In this document: positions 1 through 12,703 of the stretch, in pieces | How the letters are laid out: the number at the start of each line of letters is the position of its first letter | Position numbering within the stretch: the stretch's first letter is position 1 | Made by a program: the position numbers and the translations under genes | Source of the DNA: Sanderia malayensis | Lineage: Eukaryota > Cnidaria > Scyphozoa > Semaeostomeae > Pelagiidae | Reading direction: 5' to 3' | NCBI GenBank assembly: GCA_013076295.1 | Contig: RQOL01000824.1 | Coordinates: 2,914,001-2,978,000 of the forward strand | Length of the DNA stretch: 64,000 nucleotides | The notes under the pieces: generated by a model | The model's input: only the letters and a program-made list of their open reading frames with translations | Told to the model about the DNA's origin: nothing | Databases searched by the model: none

Positions 1-476
1 CACGATCATTCATGCCGCCTCTTCCTTCTCAATCTCCTAGTAATTTGAAATCCTTTATTTATCATATTTTTGGAATGCAAGCCGTTTAATCACCACGTAT
101 CCGGATCAATATCGAGAACGATCTATGTTTGGCTGTTTCTCCGCTGATCACGGCCCGCCCATTTTCGATAGATTTATTGCAAGCAAGCCCCTCTTTTCCT
201 CTCTGCCATTACTTAGCTAGCTCTGATTGAGTAGCATAGATTTGATAAAAACAACAAGATTTTCGGCAGACTTTCCTGGCTCTAAGCCACGGCATAGCAT
301 TGAACTCGGTGTCAAGGTGGTATCTTTCCTTGCCACAGGCTTGCCACTTTCGAGCGAGGCTTCGCAATTAAATTTATAACTGATTCATGTGTAGTTTTAT
401 CTTGTCCCAACCCCTATCCTCGCACTGGAAGGCAATTCTGGCGGATTGAAAGGGCTACCCTGCTTACATAGTTATA

Positions 477-535
477 ACTGAATGAATGATAGGAAATGAA
501 TGAATGAACGAACGAATGAATGAATGGATGGGTGA
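477..535. repeat. GAAT microsatellite
   Basis: Imperfect tandem repeats of GAAT, with GAAC and GGAT variants. Simple-sequence DNA inside the presumed intron. Confidence 0.7.
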
Positions 536-910
536 ATAAATTGAAGTAAATGAATTCCATTAACCATCACGTTCGACCAAACATCTAAATTGTTTTAGTA
601 AACGTTCCAATCAATTCAGTTTCCGGGTGAACCTCGTTCTCAGACCTCATAGATATGAAAGCAGAAGTCATTATGGGATGGTGCAAGAACATTTTCAGTC
701 ACTACTCCTTGAATGTCTTTCGGAAGAAAGTAAAATTTTGCTCTAAGCAAAAACAAAATAACTACCCAATTTTGCTCCAAAAAGGATAAAATAATTACCC
801 AATTTCGGCTTGCACGCACGCCAGTTTTGTGTGCGTGATCGAAAGTGCCTTTCCTAATTTAGCTCATTTCCATGGAAATTTTGCAGCTCCATTGAATTAT
901 CAATTCCCTT

Positions 911-1050
911 CCCGCATGTAAGAATCAGTGGATTGAAAACCTTCAGGTTGATATCTCTGCTCAAAACAATAGAAGAAACAATAGCCTATTGTCTTTGAAC
1001 AATTGGTTGGAAAGAAAATTTACAGGTTTTTATATGCGGGTTTTTACTGT
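911..1050. mobile_element. MITE, TACAGTA-AACCCGCAT family, decayed copy
   Basis: Begins with CCCGCATGTAAGAATCAGTG and ends with ATATGCGGGTTTTTACTGT, the inverted termini seen at 32212-32364 and 49822-49972. The core CAATAG..CAATAGCCTATTG is shared with those copies. The outermost left terminus is missing. Non-autonomous; no transposase is present. Confidence 0.6.
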
Positions 1051-1189
1051 GCTGAATCATATGATAATGCTAAAGTATTTACATAGAGCAATCGTGAAAG
1101 ACCGATTGTAAAACAGTACACATTGTGGATTTTTTTTGGCTCTTCATTTCATTCGCATTGGTTAATTTTCTGATTTTATTTTCCTGCAG

Positions 1190-4100
1190 GTCAAACGATT
1201 ACGATCCCTTCATTTAATAACAATTCCTTTATGGCCTATCCCGGTGTCAAATCTTCCTGGGAACAGTTCAGTGCCTATGTAAAATTCAGACCTGCATCCT
1301 CTGATGGAATCCTGCTGTTCAATGGTGGCGTGGACGTGGGCGAGACGAGTCAAGATTTTATACTGATACAGTTACGCAATGGCTACGCTCAATTTCAGTT
1401 TGACAGCGGTACCGGGCCTGCCGTGATTCAATCGGCCAAAAAAATCAACCTGAACACGTGGAATACGGTTGAAGTTGAGCGATTCCGAAAACACGGATCC
1501 ATCACGCTAAATGCTAACATTGCTCAAAAGGGCGTCTCGCCTGGCTCTTCAATTGCTCTTAACCTCGGTTCCAAGTTGTACATAGGAGGCATTGGCTCTG
1601 ACGTGTCTGCGAAGAAGTTGCCCGGCAACCAAGCCGGGTTTAATGGCTGCATTGAAGAGGTTGTTGTAAACGAAAAGACCATTGCTCTGGTAAAAGGGTT
1701 CACCCAATATCAAGACGTTACGAATTGCCATCGCAGGCTGTCGCCTTGTCAACCATTGACATGTCAGAACAACGCAACTTGCAAAGTGAGATAATTTGTG
1801 CCTATGCAGTGCACACTAAAATAATTCCTAACAATACCTAGTGCTCAACACATGCTCGCATTGGATAATTATCAGAGTTGTATTAAATCATTGAACCCCT
1901 TTCCTAGGTGTTGAGTGCTGTTACGTATTCATGCAAATGCCTTCCCAGGTATCAGGGAAAGCATTGCGAGCAGTTCACCAGTCGCTGCGGAGCCGTGGAT
2001 GATTGTCTCAATGGAGGAGCCTGTGTCGCAGATATCCGAAATCGCCTGTCTTGTCAGTGTCGACTGGGCTTCACTGGACCAGCTTGCGAACAGGGTAAGA
2101 TGTTTACTGTATTGCTAAAACTTTATGGGGGCAGTATTTATCGGAGAGAGGTGTTTTAAGGAATTGCCTAGCTCTTGAAATATGACTTTTAGGGGGGCGA
2201 AATATGACTTTTAGGCGGCGTTTATTAAAGAGAAGCGATTTGAAGAAGGGTACTGTTCTAATGAGATCTCGCTTAATGAACTAGCCTGGTAAAGCGAGCT
2301 CGTGTAAGCAAATACCAAGTATGACATTTCGCTTGTTGTCTGTGCACAAAAAAGGTCCAACCGTATCAATTATTTATCTTGCGTCTTTTCGTTATTCGTA
2401 TCCATTAGTACCCGTATCCTGATGCTCTAAGCTTCTTTTTAGAAGGCATTCAGTATATAATGGTAGGAGTAAAAGTTTCAGCCATGCAGAGGCTGCCATT
2501 TTGCAACATTTGCTAACAAATGACTTATGAAATGAACTGCTTTCCCACAATTTGCTCACTTCAGGTCTCATCATATCAAGATTCCACTGTCAATGTGATA
2601 TTTGGCCAGGCCGCACCCCAGCTTATGCATAGCTTATGTTTTGCTTATGAGCCGAGTTCTTTATTTGTTAAAGCAGGAAACTGCTAAACCAGGATGCTCA
2701 TGCGCTGATCAGACGCTTTGGAATTCATTAGGAAGGAAATCCCGTTGTCAAGTTTGTCAAGCGTTGGGTCGTGCTAATTCTGTATGAGCCGAATAACTTG
2801 ACAATTGTGGTCGCTGAAACGCAAAATAATCAATAGAGTAAATATCACACTACTGGCCGCTTTTACAAGCAGCTGCACTTCCTTTTTTTTTTTATTAGAA
2901 ACTGGTTTATCAGAAACTAGAGCTAGGATAAAAATCTAGGAAACTTTAATACCAGGCTCCAGGATAATTCACGCTGTAAAATTCCCCTTCTTATTAAGTT
3001 CATTTGTTTTAGTTTGTGCGTGACATTTATTCAAATATCAAGAATTCTGTTAAATTATTTCTAGAAAAAGTTGTAACATTTGATTTTATTCTGAATAAGC
3101 TTTAAAACGCCCAAATTTTCATGCCGAATTAATTAATTTTAGTGCCAAGTGCTAATTCAAGTTGTTTGCAAAACAACATACATGAATATTTTTAAAGAAA
3201 GGCAAAGACTTCGCTATGTTAGGATTTGAATGAACGAGCGATGGGACCTCTGTCATGAAGCACGTCCAATTTTCAAGTTATCCACATTGTTTGCTATACT
3301 AGGAAGCTTTCCACATTCACATGCTTGGCTCGAATGTAATTCTTGCAAACCTCAGTCGTCATGCAGCCGAGGTTACTATTTATGCCCTACTCTCTCTTCG
3401 ATCCTTCAGCTATTCAAATCCGAAACGAGGCTCTGTTTAAAGGCGATGGTTACTTGCAGTATCCTCGAAGCATTCTCAGGTATGAAGTCGAGGCTTGCCA
3501 ATCGTATCACGCAGCACAACTTTTGTGATATTTGTTGTAAATTCGATGATGATAATGACGATAGTAAAACAAGATTTTTCGTGCTTGTGAATATTATCTG
3601 GGTTATTTTGCAGGAAGATTGAGCTTTCACTTCTGAAGTTTGACATAAAGTCGAGAGCTAGGGACGGGCTTGTATTTTGGTTTGGAGAGGTAGGTAATTT
3701 TAACCCATTTTTACTAATTCTACTTGAGTTTACTACTTTTAACAATCAGCGCCGAGAGGGTCGTAGCCCGGGCAACTACTCCACCACCCGAGCAACCTGA
3801 CCACTGTAGCATAGCCCTTGGTTCTTGGTCGGTGGTCCTAGTCATGTGTGTTATGTATTGAGTGTTAAAAAAAAAAACCATCTACGGGATTCTTCAAGCA
3901 GGGATTATTTTACTGTGGTCTTCGTGGCTCGAACCCACGACCTTCAGCCTCTCACGCTGACGCCCTACCATTGTGCTATCCAGTCACACTTATATATAGG
4001 TGGTAAGTTCTAGTCTATAGAAGTTGGGAACACGTGACGTGTCACTCCTGTGCAGGTGACCCGACCTGCGCAAGAGGGCTGACCTGCGCAGTACTATATA

Positions 4101-5558
4101 TCAAAATACTGCGCTGGAGCATACACTACCAAAAGTATTTATGCTCCTGCGCATCTTTAGGTACTTCAACTCCTCCGCGGATTCTCTCTTATCATCCATG
4201 TACTTTCTTTTACGTGGCAGACCAGGCCATGGAATAAAGTCGCGTCGTACTTTATTCCTTCTCAACAGGATCTTATTCCAGGAATTACACATTACATTTT
4301 ATAAATTGCAGGCTGAAGATACATCTATTGACGAGAGCCCGGATTTTCTAGCTATTGGATTGAAGAATGGTTTTCTCGAAGTCAGGTGAAGTGACAATAT
4401 TTATGACTTTTTTTGTTTCTTTGTCTAAAACATGCAGCATTACAACACAAGCATACGGCTGCATTCAGGGAGCTCCGAAGGCGCTTTTGGTGTTTCCTTG
4501 CTGCATCATTGCGATATGCAAACCCAGAGAAAGTAAAACTGTGCTTAACTTGTTATTGCAATGTTTTTCATCATAGCTATGAGCTGGGCAGCGGCTTAGC
4601 AGTTGTATTGACAACGAAGCAGATTAATGATGGCGAATGGCATACTGTGAAAATAAGCAGGTGGGTATATGATAAATGGTGCTATTCATAAACTGTTACT
4701 TATAGAAATAATACCCAATTTGTTGCATCTTCTCCACTGAATGTATATGCTAGGAACTATGTATGCTGCCTATGGCAAAGGCTCTGATGACAGGGTGACA
4801 ATCCAGTGTGAAATTTATTTTAACATGCATTCAAATACATTGATTAACAATGGCGTAGATAGGAAATTTTATAGGAGGGGGGCGAGAAATTCAGATTTTC
4901 CGATAAAAATTTAAAAATTAGCTAGAACTGAACGTAAACAGAAGATACTTATTTTCCGACAAGATCAACAATTTTCTGACAAAACGGCAGTTTACCTCTG
5001 CAGGGGGGTTTTTCGCCCCCTGACCCCCCTCTATCTACGCCACTGTTGATTAAAGAGATGCATGTTTTGTAAAATTTTGCTGTTTTAGGAATGCAAGGAA
5101 TGCCACTCTTTCAATAGATGGAAAAGATCTTGGACGCACGCAGTCAAGTGGCATTAATACAAAATTGGATATAGAGGCATCAATGTATTTTGGTACACAA
5201 GTTTATTTCATCAGATCTAATCAAATAATTATATAGATTATATAATTATATAGATTATATTGAGAAAGCAAATGCTCGATATAGCAGGCAAGATAGCAAA
5301 TGTCAACTCTAAACCAAGTTATGTTGTTGCATAATTGATTGCTATGAATGTTGATTATTTCTATTAAAAATATTTATCAATAATAATTTATTTCTGTCAG
5401 GTGGAGGTAAAGATGTGCCACTGATGACCAGGCAAAAGTACCAGGAGTCTTTCATTGGATGCCTTGGTAATATCTACATTGAAGATTTGAAGATAAGTCT
5501 ACAGCAAATGGCAGAAGAAGGCAGAAGTGTTCATCCGTGCACAGAGAAAAGCACCTGA
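1190..5558 (+). CDS. LamG-EGF-EGF-LamG extracellular protein, 3' part
   Basis: Extracellular or matrix protein of the agrin/perlecan/pikachurin type; the 5' part lies outside the window. Exons: 1190-1785, 1908-2094, 3410-3479, 3614-3689, 4312-4385, 4577-4660, 5089-5192, 5401-5558, with phases that join without a break. The first exon encodes one laminin-G domain (FSAYVKFRPASSDGILLFNG, then NGYAQFQFDSGTG, ending GFNGCIEEV) plus the start of an EGF domain. The second exon finishes that EGF and adds another (CLNGGACVADIRNRLSCQC). The last six exons make a second LamG domain (RDGLVFWF, LKNGFLEV, INDGEWHTVKISR, SFIGCLGNIYI) that ends the protein. One LamG is encoded in a single exon and the other is split over six, which is unusual for a tandem pair. 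The paralogue within the LamG-EGF class cannot be decided without the N-terminus. The stop lies 35 bp from the NAA38 stop on the other strand. Confidence 0.85.
3890..4000 (-). mobile_element. tRNA-derived SINE or tRNA pseudogene
   Basis: On the minus strand the sequence has a matching RNA polymerase III A box (TAGCACAATGG) and B box (GGTTCGAGCC). The T arm is perfect (CGTGGGTTCGAGCCACG), and an anticodon-like arm has stem TCAGC/GCTGA around loop GTGAGAG. The 5' and 3' acceptor strands do not pair, so this is not an intact tRNA. It lies in the LamG gene intron. A search for other genomic copies would separate SINE from solitary pseudogene. Confidence 0.55.
4846..5047. mobile_element. MITE with TGGCGTAGATAG termini
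   Basis: The left end AACAATGGCGTAGATAGG and the right end CTATCTACGCCACTGTT form inverted termini with one mismatch. G/C-run tracts lie just inside both ends. About 200 bp, no ORF, inside the intron before the sixth visible LamG-gene exon (5089-5192). Confidence 0.7.
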
Positions 5559-5593
5559 CAATTGCGAACCGTCAATTTTTTCTTTCTATATTT

Positions 5594-6226
5594 TTATGAA
5601 TTGGTTGATGCAAAGTTAACTTTGCCTAAAGTATGTGCTGCTGATTTGAATTCGGGTAAGTTTATGTCCATTTCTATTGATATGATGTGTCGTCCAGGGA
5701 CCATGGCTAATCCAAGGGTCCTCGGTTGCTCCCCATTCTCAAGACCTTCAAGAGAAAAGAATAACTGTTGTTAGATGGTGCAGTGCAGGCTAGGTGAGTC
5801 TAAGTGTCGGTGGAGCAAAATTACAGTTGCTTTTGACAATTAAACTTACCATTCTTCTCAACATATTCTAAACATTGTCCAAGTATGACATTTTGCTCCT
5901 TATCTGTGCACAGAAACGATCCAACTAATGTTCGCCCATCTGATATTACTATTTTGAAGGTCTTGTTTAATAAACTTTCAAGATAAAGCCTATCTTTTGA
6001 CTTTGCGACTTTGACATCCTGAAATGAATGAAAGTTACTGTTTTAATCTTCCTTCTCTTCTAATTCAAGTAAACTTGTAATGTGTATAACATGATATGAC
6101 TTTCGCCTTGAGGGACGTAAATATTAGCAAAGTACGACAAAGAAGTAAAAATATAGTTACTGGTGAAGAATTGTTCTTCAATTCCGTAATTTCTGTGGAA
6201 GCAGAGCTCGAGTTGTCGCAAGCCAT
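5594..6226 (-). CDS. NAA38: N-alpha-acetyltransferase 38, NatC auxiliary subunit (LSMD1)
   Basis: LSM-fold auxiliary subunit of the NatC complex, which acetylates N-terminal methionines of nascent proteins in the cytosol. Exons on the minus strand: 6226-6161, 6018-5850, 5745-5594; 128 aa, close to the human protein. The Sm-fold core is plain: LLNKTFKIVISDGRTLVGSF, then LCTDKEQNVILG, then LGLAMVPGRHIISIEMD. The start is the ATG at 6226; upstream in-frame codons have no ATG. The acidic, Ser-rich first exon matches the family's variable N-terminus. It is divergent from SSU72 and convergent with the LamG gene, so 3' UTRs on the two strands probably overlap. Confidence 0.93.
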
Positions 6227-6534
6227 TTGTTGTTTTGACAGTTTCAAAAAGTATTAGGCCTTTTTCTATTCGATGTTGATTAATATCAACAGTGAAAAAC
6301 AGTTCCCGAGTGGTTTTACGTCATCACTATTTTCGAGTGCTTTTGCGTTGCTTTGCTGTTGTGTTGTTGCAAGTGCAAGTGAAGGAAGGAAGACAATTTT
6401 CGTTGCATAAAGTTCGGGAAAAAATCTTCAAGCATCGAGCAAAGCGCATCATCATTTTTTGTTACTAGGATCCTATCTTCTTTTTGAAGAATTTTTGTTT
6501 CATTATCAAGTTTTATCTGGACAATTGGTCAAAG
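6227..6534. promoter_or_regulatory. Shared promoter region of NAA38 and SSU72
   Basis: The two start codons face away from each other across 308 bp, so both 5' UTRs and promoters must lie here or in unseen upstream exons. No TATA box is convincing. Divergent pairing of two housekeeping genes suggests a bidirectional promoter; this is inferred from layout only. Confidence 0.6.
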
Positions 6535-9500
6535 ATGACACACCATAATAGGGATTTGAAAATTGCAGTTGTCTGTTCAAGCAATCAAAATCGTAGCATG
6601 GAAGCTCATGGTGTTTTGAGGTTAAAATTTGAAATAAATCGAAGCATCAGAGATTTGAATTTAGTTTTATCGAGTTTTATTATTATTATTTTATTATTTT
6701 TTCAGTATTTATAAAGTCTTCTTGTTTTATTCTAATAGAAAAAAAGGTTTTAATGTTCAGTCCTTCGGTAGTGGCAGCCATGTTAAGTTGCCTGGTTCTG
6801 CTCCCGACAAACCAAATGTTTATGCCTTTGGAGAAAAAACTTACGATGAAATGTATAAAGAATTGCTCAAAAAAGATCCTTATTTGTATCCTTATTCACA
6901 AGAGAAGCTTAACACATCTGGAAAAAAGTCTCGGTCTACAAACGGTTTCATGTCAATTCTTTTTCCAGCCTTAGCTGAGCTGAGCGTTTCGTCAGCTTGG
7001 CCAACTTAGGCCACCCTTCTTAATCGCACAGTTGTTTTTCTTCCTGGCAGGAAAAAGTTGGCGAGAAGTGAATATTTATCCAGCTTTTGGAAGAACAAAG
7101 TTTTGTGTGTATTTATGTTTGTTTTGTTTTCTAATAATAATATCAGGATTGTCTGCTTCCCTCTCGAAATGAATTAATTGGCAGCAAACGGAAAGACAAC
7201 AAAAATGCGAAGGAAAATTGAGGCTCTTCCTTGACAGACAAATGTAGCCAATTGTTTATGTCCATGGCGCAACAAAGAGAAGCAACTTGTAATGACAAAC
7301 AAGCTGGTTAGTGCTGTAAGTTTTTGGACTAGATCAGATTTATTTTGCAATAAAATAACAGGAAGTATTTACTTGAATGTTGGAGTTAAAATATCCATTA
7401 AATTTTTTTGCTTCGAGCTTTAAAATATGCAGAAATATTGGGTGCTAAATGTTTAAAAAGCTGTTTTTGAGAAGCCTAGTAGGTGTAGGTATAACTTTGC
7501 TTGTAGCTATTTAATATATTAATTGAGATCAGTAGAGAAGTGCATTTTATCCTTTAATAGGTAAAAACAAAATAATTTCAATGTAGGATGTCAAGGAAAT
7601 TGGAGAACTTGCGCGATGAAAATTTTGGATCCATATTTGAATGACGTGTTGTCAAAGAATGCAAATTTTTAATTCTGCGTTTCTCGCGGGATGAGACGCA
7701 GACTACCCGCATTCAACATGGGTATCAAAAGACCAGCTTTCAATGCAGGTGGAATCCGTAGCCATGTGCAACAGGGCGTTCAGCTTTTGGATGAGCAAAA
7801 TGCAATGCAAATGGTTAGACTTTGGTTTTCAAGCATTATTGGTTGCTTCTTTGGACAAATTGAAAGAACTTGGAAAGTTCTTAATAAGATACTTGCTATA
7901 ATTACAACAATTCGGATTCCATGGTTAAATTCCATATTCTGCTCCAATGATGTGCTTGGTGCTGATGATGACATTGAATGTTTGGTCATGCGTCATCCCG
8001 AGAACCATTGACCTATTAATTGAGAATCTTTCCTATAGAAGAATTATTCGGACAAATTGTTACTTCCATAAAGAAGAATTCTATACTATAGTTACTGCAG
8101 ATACTGTGCCATCTCTGCCGATTTAGGGTAGCAAGCTAGCTGTTTAGAGCGTCATGGTATGGTATACGGGGCAGCGGTGCCCTAGCATGTTTGCTCCAAG
8201 CAATTTTACGACTGTTTATTCTTCTTTGAAGAATTTCAGAATGCGCCTTCGTGGTGGTTTTCATCTTGTGGCTACGCATTTTTGGTTTCCGAATCGTCCA
8301 ACCGTGTAACTCGTCAATATAACATCGTTGTTTCGATTCACGTTGTTTCGAGACTGGAAAGAAGAATTTTCGAATTTTGCAAAAACAATATTTGTCTATC
8401 CTATTGTTTTGAGTAGTAATGACATTTTTTGGTGCTTCGAGTTTATTGATTCTAAAATTTAGGTTTCGCTGTACCAAGCAGTGTATTGCCTTATATGGCA
8501 AAGAGATATTTTTGAGGTGTATTTTATTGCCAATGCTTTACTCCCGGCTCAAACGATTTCATTGACAATTTCGTGCATTTGATTGAATGGTTACAGGGGG
8601 CAAAATTATGCTTTGCGGTCTGTGATTTTTGCGCCGATTGAATGTGTCGTTTCGTTGCTAGTCTAGCACGAGGTTAATGGTGTTCGATTTGTAATAACTA
8701 GATTTGAGTTCGAGTCAAGTCTCGAGTTCGGTCTATATTTGCTGAGGTGTTCCCAAAAATCAGCAAAGGAGTCCCTAGTGTACAGTGCAACATGCCAAAT
8801 TTTTATCCAAGCATTTTGTTACTAATAATTCTTGACGAGACCATAAAGGAATTGGAATGACAAAAAATGATAATTAATGAATTTCGACAATTTACTACAA
8901 TTTGTTTACAATTTCGACAATTTACTACTTTTGTTTTGACGCAGCGAAAAATTAATTATTTTTCGCTGTTAATACCACATCCTTGTCTGTTCTGCCGTTG
9001 TGTTCTCGTTCAATAAAATTCTAAAATGTTTTTTAATGAACGTTTCATCTCGAGGATTATTGTGTACGTTTTGCTTCTGTTGTCCCTCTCTGGGATACTT
9101 TGTTCCATGTTTTGTTCCACGTCCTGTTCCATATTTTTTAATTCTGTCTTTCCATCAACGTGCCATTTGACCATAATGCTTGCAGCTTTGACCAAATGAT
9201 TCTGCGAAAGTAGTACATTTGAACCTCGTTAAGTCGTCTACCGCTCAAGTCGAACTCCCCCGATCTCGATCATTTTTGTATTTCCCTTGGTTTTATATGC
9301 TTTATATGTGAACCTTGATAAGTGGAAACCGCGATAAGTCGAACAATTTTTTCTTGCCCTTGGGAGCTCGACTTGTCGAGGTTCAACTGTATTTCTTTGC
9401 ATGCCCTGTTTTTGTGACTATTTTGCTTCTACAATTGCAATTAATCTGCTAATGCATCCATACACCTAAATGCACGTGTTACTCTCTCTGATATCACGTG

Positions 9501-10401
9501 CACACTTGCATTGTTTCACCTTATTCCTTAACTCCAGCCAATCAGATATACGCAAAATGGAATTCTGCACATGTTAGACAGAAACCGTCGAATAAAGAAG
9601 AGACCCGAAAAGTTTCAAACTTGTACAGATGAATTTGACATTGTCATAACTTGCGAAGAACGTGTTTATGACCAAGTAATTGAAGGTTGGTGTTTTCTTG
9701 TCCTTTCTCTCAGTGTTGATTGTTCCTTAAATGTTTCCAGATTTTCCAGGATTGCTTATATGCCCGAGGCTCACACCACTTGGTCACCATGGGTCTGTTG
9801 ACTCTTCCAGTGCGTCCACGCATCTCTGCACTTCACCTGCCTATGGATCAAAGTTCCTCTTGTGGAACATCCATATAGCTTGCATCGTTTCTGCACATTG
9901 AGACCTCCATTTAAGCAGTTAATTATCTTTTTCTTACAGAGATGAGCAAGAGAGAGCCATCGAATTACACCCCAGTTCATATTATCAACATTGACATAGC
10001 TGATAATCACGAAGAGGCGACACTCGGAGCTTTGCTTATATTAGAACTTTGCGACATTGTAAGTCCATCTCCTTACGTCACATCGATTTGTCTGTCGGCA
10101 AGTGCCTCGTGACGTCAGATGATTACGTCGTCAGTGACCAATCACCTAACATCATTTTAACATGCATTAAAGTACCTTTAAAGAAAGCTCTCTAAATTAT
10201 GTTAACAGATCGATAAGTGGAGCCTTAAAGATCTTTATTTTCTTGACTTGCGCTTTAATTTAAATTTGAATATATACTTTAATTTTGCTTTTATTTCAGC
10301 TTGATGAACTTGACGACATGGAACATAACATTGACGAAATTCTGCAAGCATACGAGCAGAAAATCGATCGCCACATATTTCATACCGTTGCGTTCTATTG
10401 A
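6535..10401 (+). CDS. SSU72: RNA polymerase II CTD phosphatase SSU72
   Basis: Dephosphorylates Ser5/Ser7 of the RNA polymerase II C-terminal repeat and works with the cleavage/polyadenylation machinery in the nucleus. Exons: 6535-6620, 6739-6885, 9546-9685, 9940-10058, 10300-10401; 197 aa, against 194 in human. The catalytic CX5R loop [13 protein letters not shown] sits near residues 11-23. Conserved blocks [38 protein letters not shown] and [12 protein letters not shown] follow, and the protein ends HTVAFY. The second donor was chosen as TTT|GTATCC and the third acceptor as CAATCAG|A because only that join restores the family's LYTQNG block. Intron 2 is 2.66 kb and holds a MITE at 9214-9391. 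Confidence 0.95.
9214..9391. mobile_element. MITE with TTGAACCTCGATAAGTCG-like termini
   Basis: The left end TACATTTGAACCTCGTTAAG and the right end CTTGTCGAGGTTCAACTGTA are inverted repeats. An internal degenerate copy, TGTGAACCTTGATAAG, is also present. About 178 bp, no ORF, in SSU72 intron 2. Its TA-ended, CTCGA-rich termini resemble those of mariner-derived non-autonomous elements. Confidence 0.65.
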
Positions 10402-12703
10402 ATATAATGATCATAATTAGATATTTATTATCAAATGACTATTTGTACATAGATTTAATTGTTAGTAATGGGCTTACACATTTGTTTTGTAGTTGTAATC
10501 GTCAATTTAATGCTGGATTATTTGTGTATTTACAAGTTCAATAGTGGACAAAAGTCCTTGGGACACTCTCCCTGCAAACTTCGTTTTCATACACTCCCTC
10601 GTTTGCAGGGAGAGTGTCCCAAGGTACCATGCAAACCCCCCGGCTCCTAAACAGGGTTGTTCTCTCATATCCCTGTGATCACAGTACAAAAAAAGTTTCC
10701 TCGATATCGTTCTTTTTCTAGAGACAACATTGTTTTGGGAGGAGGGGGGGTGAAGGATACGTACAAAAAGTGTCCCAGGATTTTTCACTATTGAATATGC
10801 TGTTGTTGATTTTGGTTCCACTGCAAGGTGACGGGAATTGATAATTTTCAAAGCAAAAAGACACTAAATGTCACGATGTCAATACACGCCCTTCTTTGTT
10901 GTGGAGGGGTGGGAGGGAGTGCGCGAGGAATGCTCCTTCCCTTGGAGCCAGCAGTGTACTATAATGCATCGTACATGATTTTGCCCCGAAATTTGTTTCG
11001 TTCCAATTAATCTGACGTCAATCTTTCTCACCAAAATTATGAACATGTCAATGTCACTGAATTACTACCAATCACGTGTACAAGCCACGTGATACTATAA
11101 CTGTACGTTGTGTTGCGGACAATGAATGAACTCATAATTATTAATTCGTACAAAAGTTTGAGTTAATTAAAAATGTGTTTCCTATTCGATATGTTTGTGT
11201 TATTGGTTTTTGTATCATCATACAAGTATAATAACCAGTTATATACTCAATTTGATATCAACTTGTGTGTGCTTATTATTGTTTAACTTCTTTTTCCACA
11301 TCCTTTTCTATTTCCGTCACAGCTTGCTCGCTCGTATCTTTTCTTGTGAATATTTTCAATAATATTGCGCTTAAAGGATATTTATTACAATTTTTTGAGA
11401 TTTAAAAACACTTTCTTAGGACAACTTATTGTCTTGACAAAAATCAATTAAAATTTCGTTTGACATGATTGGGTGAAAAATATGCAAATGAGGCAAACAA
11501 CAGCATGCACGACAGCCTTTCTGGGGAGGTTGATGGACGCCATTTTGATGAAGATTTTAAGAAATTGAAGGATTTTATTGAGAGTTGGATGGTAAAGCAA
11601 GACTAAAGTGTTGAAAAATTGAGAGAAAGCTTTGTTTGGATAACAGGTGAGATTATCCTCAGACAGTTTAATCAGATGACTGAAGTTTCACGGCTTCTTT
11701 CTTTGCGCACTTAATTCAAGGAACTTTAAACAACATGGTGGAAAACAAGATGGCCCAATATGGCAGCTTAAAAACCTTCATAAAAATATCCCTTTTTGTG
11801 GATTTTTAGTTGTACAGTGCAGACCAAATGCTAGCCTGATACTTTTATATGTAACTGTTTGTTATAACGAATGGTATCCAGTCTTTTTTCGAATTTTTCG
11901 TCGTTTTTAACTCGGTTTGCGTCCATTTGCATTTTGTTGTTCTTCATGATGGCGGTGCGGAAAACCGGTTGCCATCTTTATTTCAACCAATTCTCAAAGA
12001 TAAATATCTCAAAACGCCTCCTCTAGAGTACAATAACACCGCTCTAACATTATCTTTACGTAAAAACGATTATAACCGAACGATTTATTACTTTAAGTTT
12101 CTTTATGATTTGTTTCGGGTACAGCAAAAACATTGTTTGAATGAAAATACCATTTTAACGCTTCCATTATTTGCCAAGTTACAGAACAGATAGGAGTCCG
12201 GCCTTTTTTAATTTTTGTTATAATTTTTCCTTGAAATGAAAGCAGTTTAATTAAATGTAGCTTTATTTTGCTATTGAAACTTACAAATCTATGCTTAATG
12301 TTTAATGATAATTAATGTAGACAAAAATAAAATATAAGAATAAATGCCATCATTGAATAACTGGAGACGTATTAGGGGCATATTTATTTTTTCAAAGAGC
12401 AGAGTGTTTTTCAGGAATGAGGTCTTGTAAAGGAATTTGAGCCACATAGATCTAATGAGAATTTAAGTGAACCATGATAAATCATGACAATAATAAACAC
12501 TTAAGTCCTTACTTATGTTTCCTAACTTAAAAGTTTTCTCAGATTTGTAGTTACATTTACATCTTTTCTATTGCTCTTGCTAGTTAATCTATTGTTTTCA
12601 GTCTTTGCTCACAGCTACACTTAGTAGAAATACTGCAAGTTTTGCAACCAGCTTTCTGTTAAGCTAATGAACTTTGGGTCCCGTTGCAGGATAAATTGCT
12701 GAG
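10402..12703. other. Intergenic region upstream of the zinc-finger gene
   Basis: No protein-coding exon is supported. It contains the hairpin at 10556-10624. A possible non-coding first exon of the zinc-finger gene ends at the donor TAACAG|GTGAGA (11646/11647). A matching acceptor, CCGTTGCAG, lies at about 12681-12689, just before the start codon; this pairing is a guess. The rest is AT-rich sequence with nothing I recognise. Confidence 0.45.
10556..10624. repeat. Perfect 24-bp inverted repeat (hairpin)
   Basis: The arms 10556-10579 (begins CCTTGGGACACTCTCC) and 10601-10624 are exact reverse complements, separated by a 21-nt loop. A transcript would fold into a 24-bp perfect stem. It could be a tiny palindromic MITE or a small-RNA precursor; no flanking target-site duplication is obvious. 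Confidence 0.85.

Larger units (their letters stand above)
1..1189. other. Intron of the LamG/EGF gene
   Basis: No coding exon is recognisable here. The stretch ends in a pyrimidine-rich acceptor, TTCCTGCAG at 1181-1189, that leads in phase into the LamG exon, so it is best read as intron of the gene whose 5' end lies outside the window. It holds a GAAT-type microsatellite at about 477-535 and a decayed MITE at 911-1050. Confidence 0.55.

Noticed and set aside
4020..4170. Possible single unit of the 134-bp satellite
   Set aside because: Shares only short words (CTCCTGCGCA, CTGCGCAGTAC) with the array; no alignable unit.
7691..8011. 106-aa ORF in SSU72 intron 2
   Set aside because: The N-terminal 40 aa look protein-like ([20 protein letters not shown]), but there is no known family, no supporting splice partner, and the second half looks like intron sequence. 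A nested gene cannot be excluded.
8136..8501. 121-aa minus-strand ORF in SSU72 intron 2
   Set aside because: No family recognised and no clear ATG-plus-exon context; basic composition alone is not enough.
9010..9195. 61-aa minus-strand ORF with MEQ repeats
   Set aside because: Short and repetitive, beside a MITE; probably chance or element-derived.
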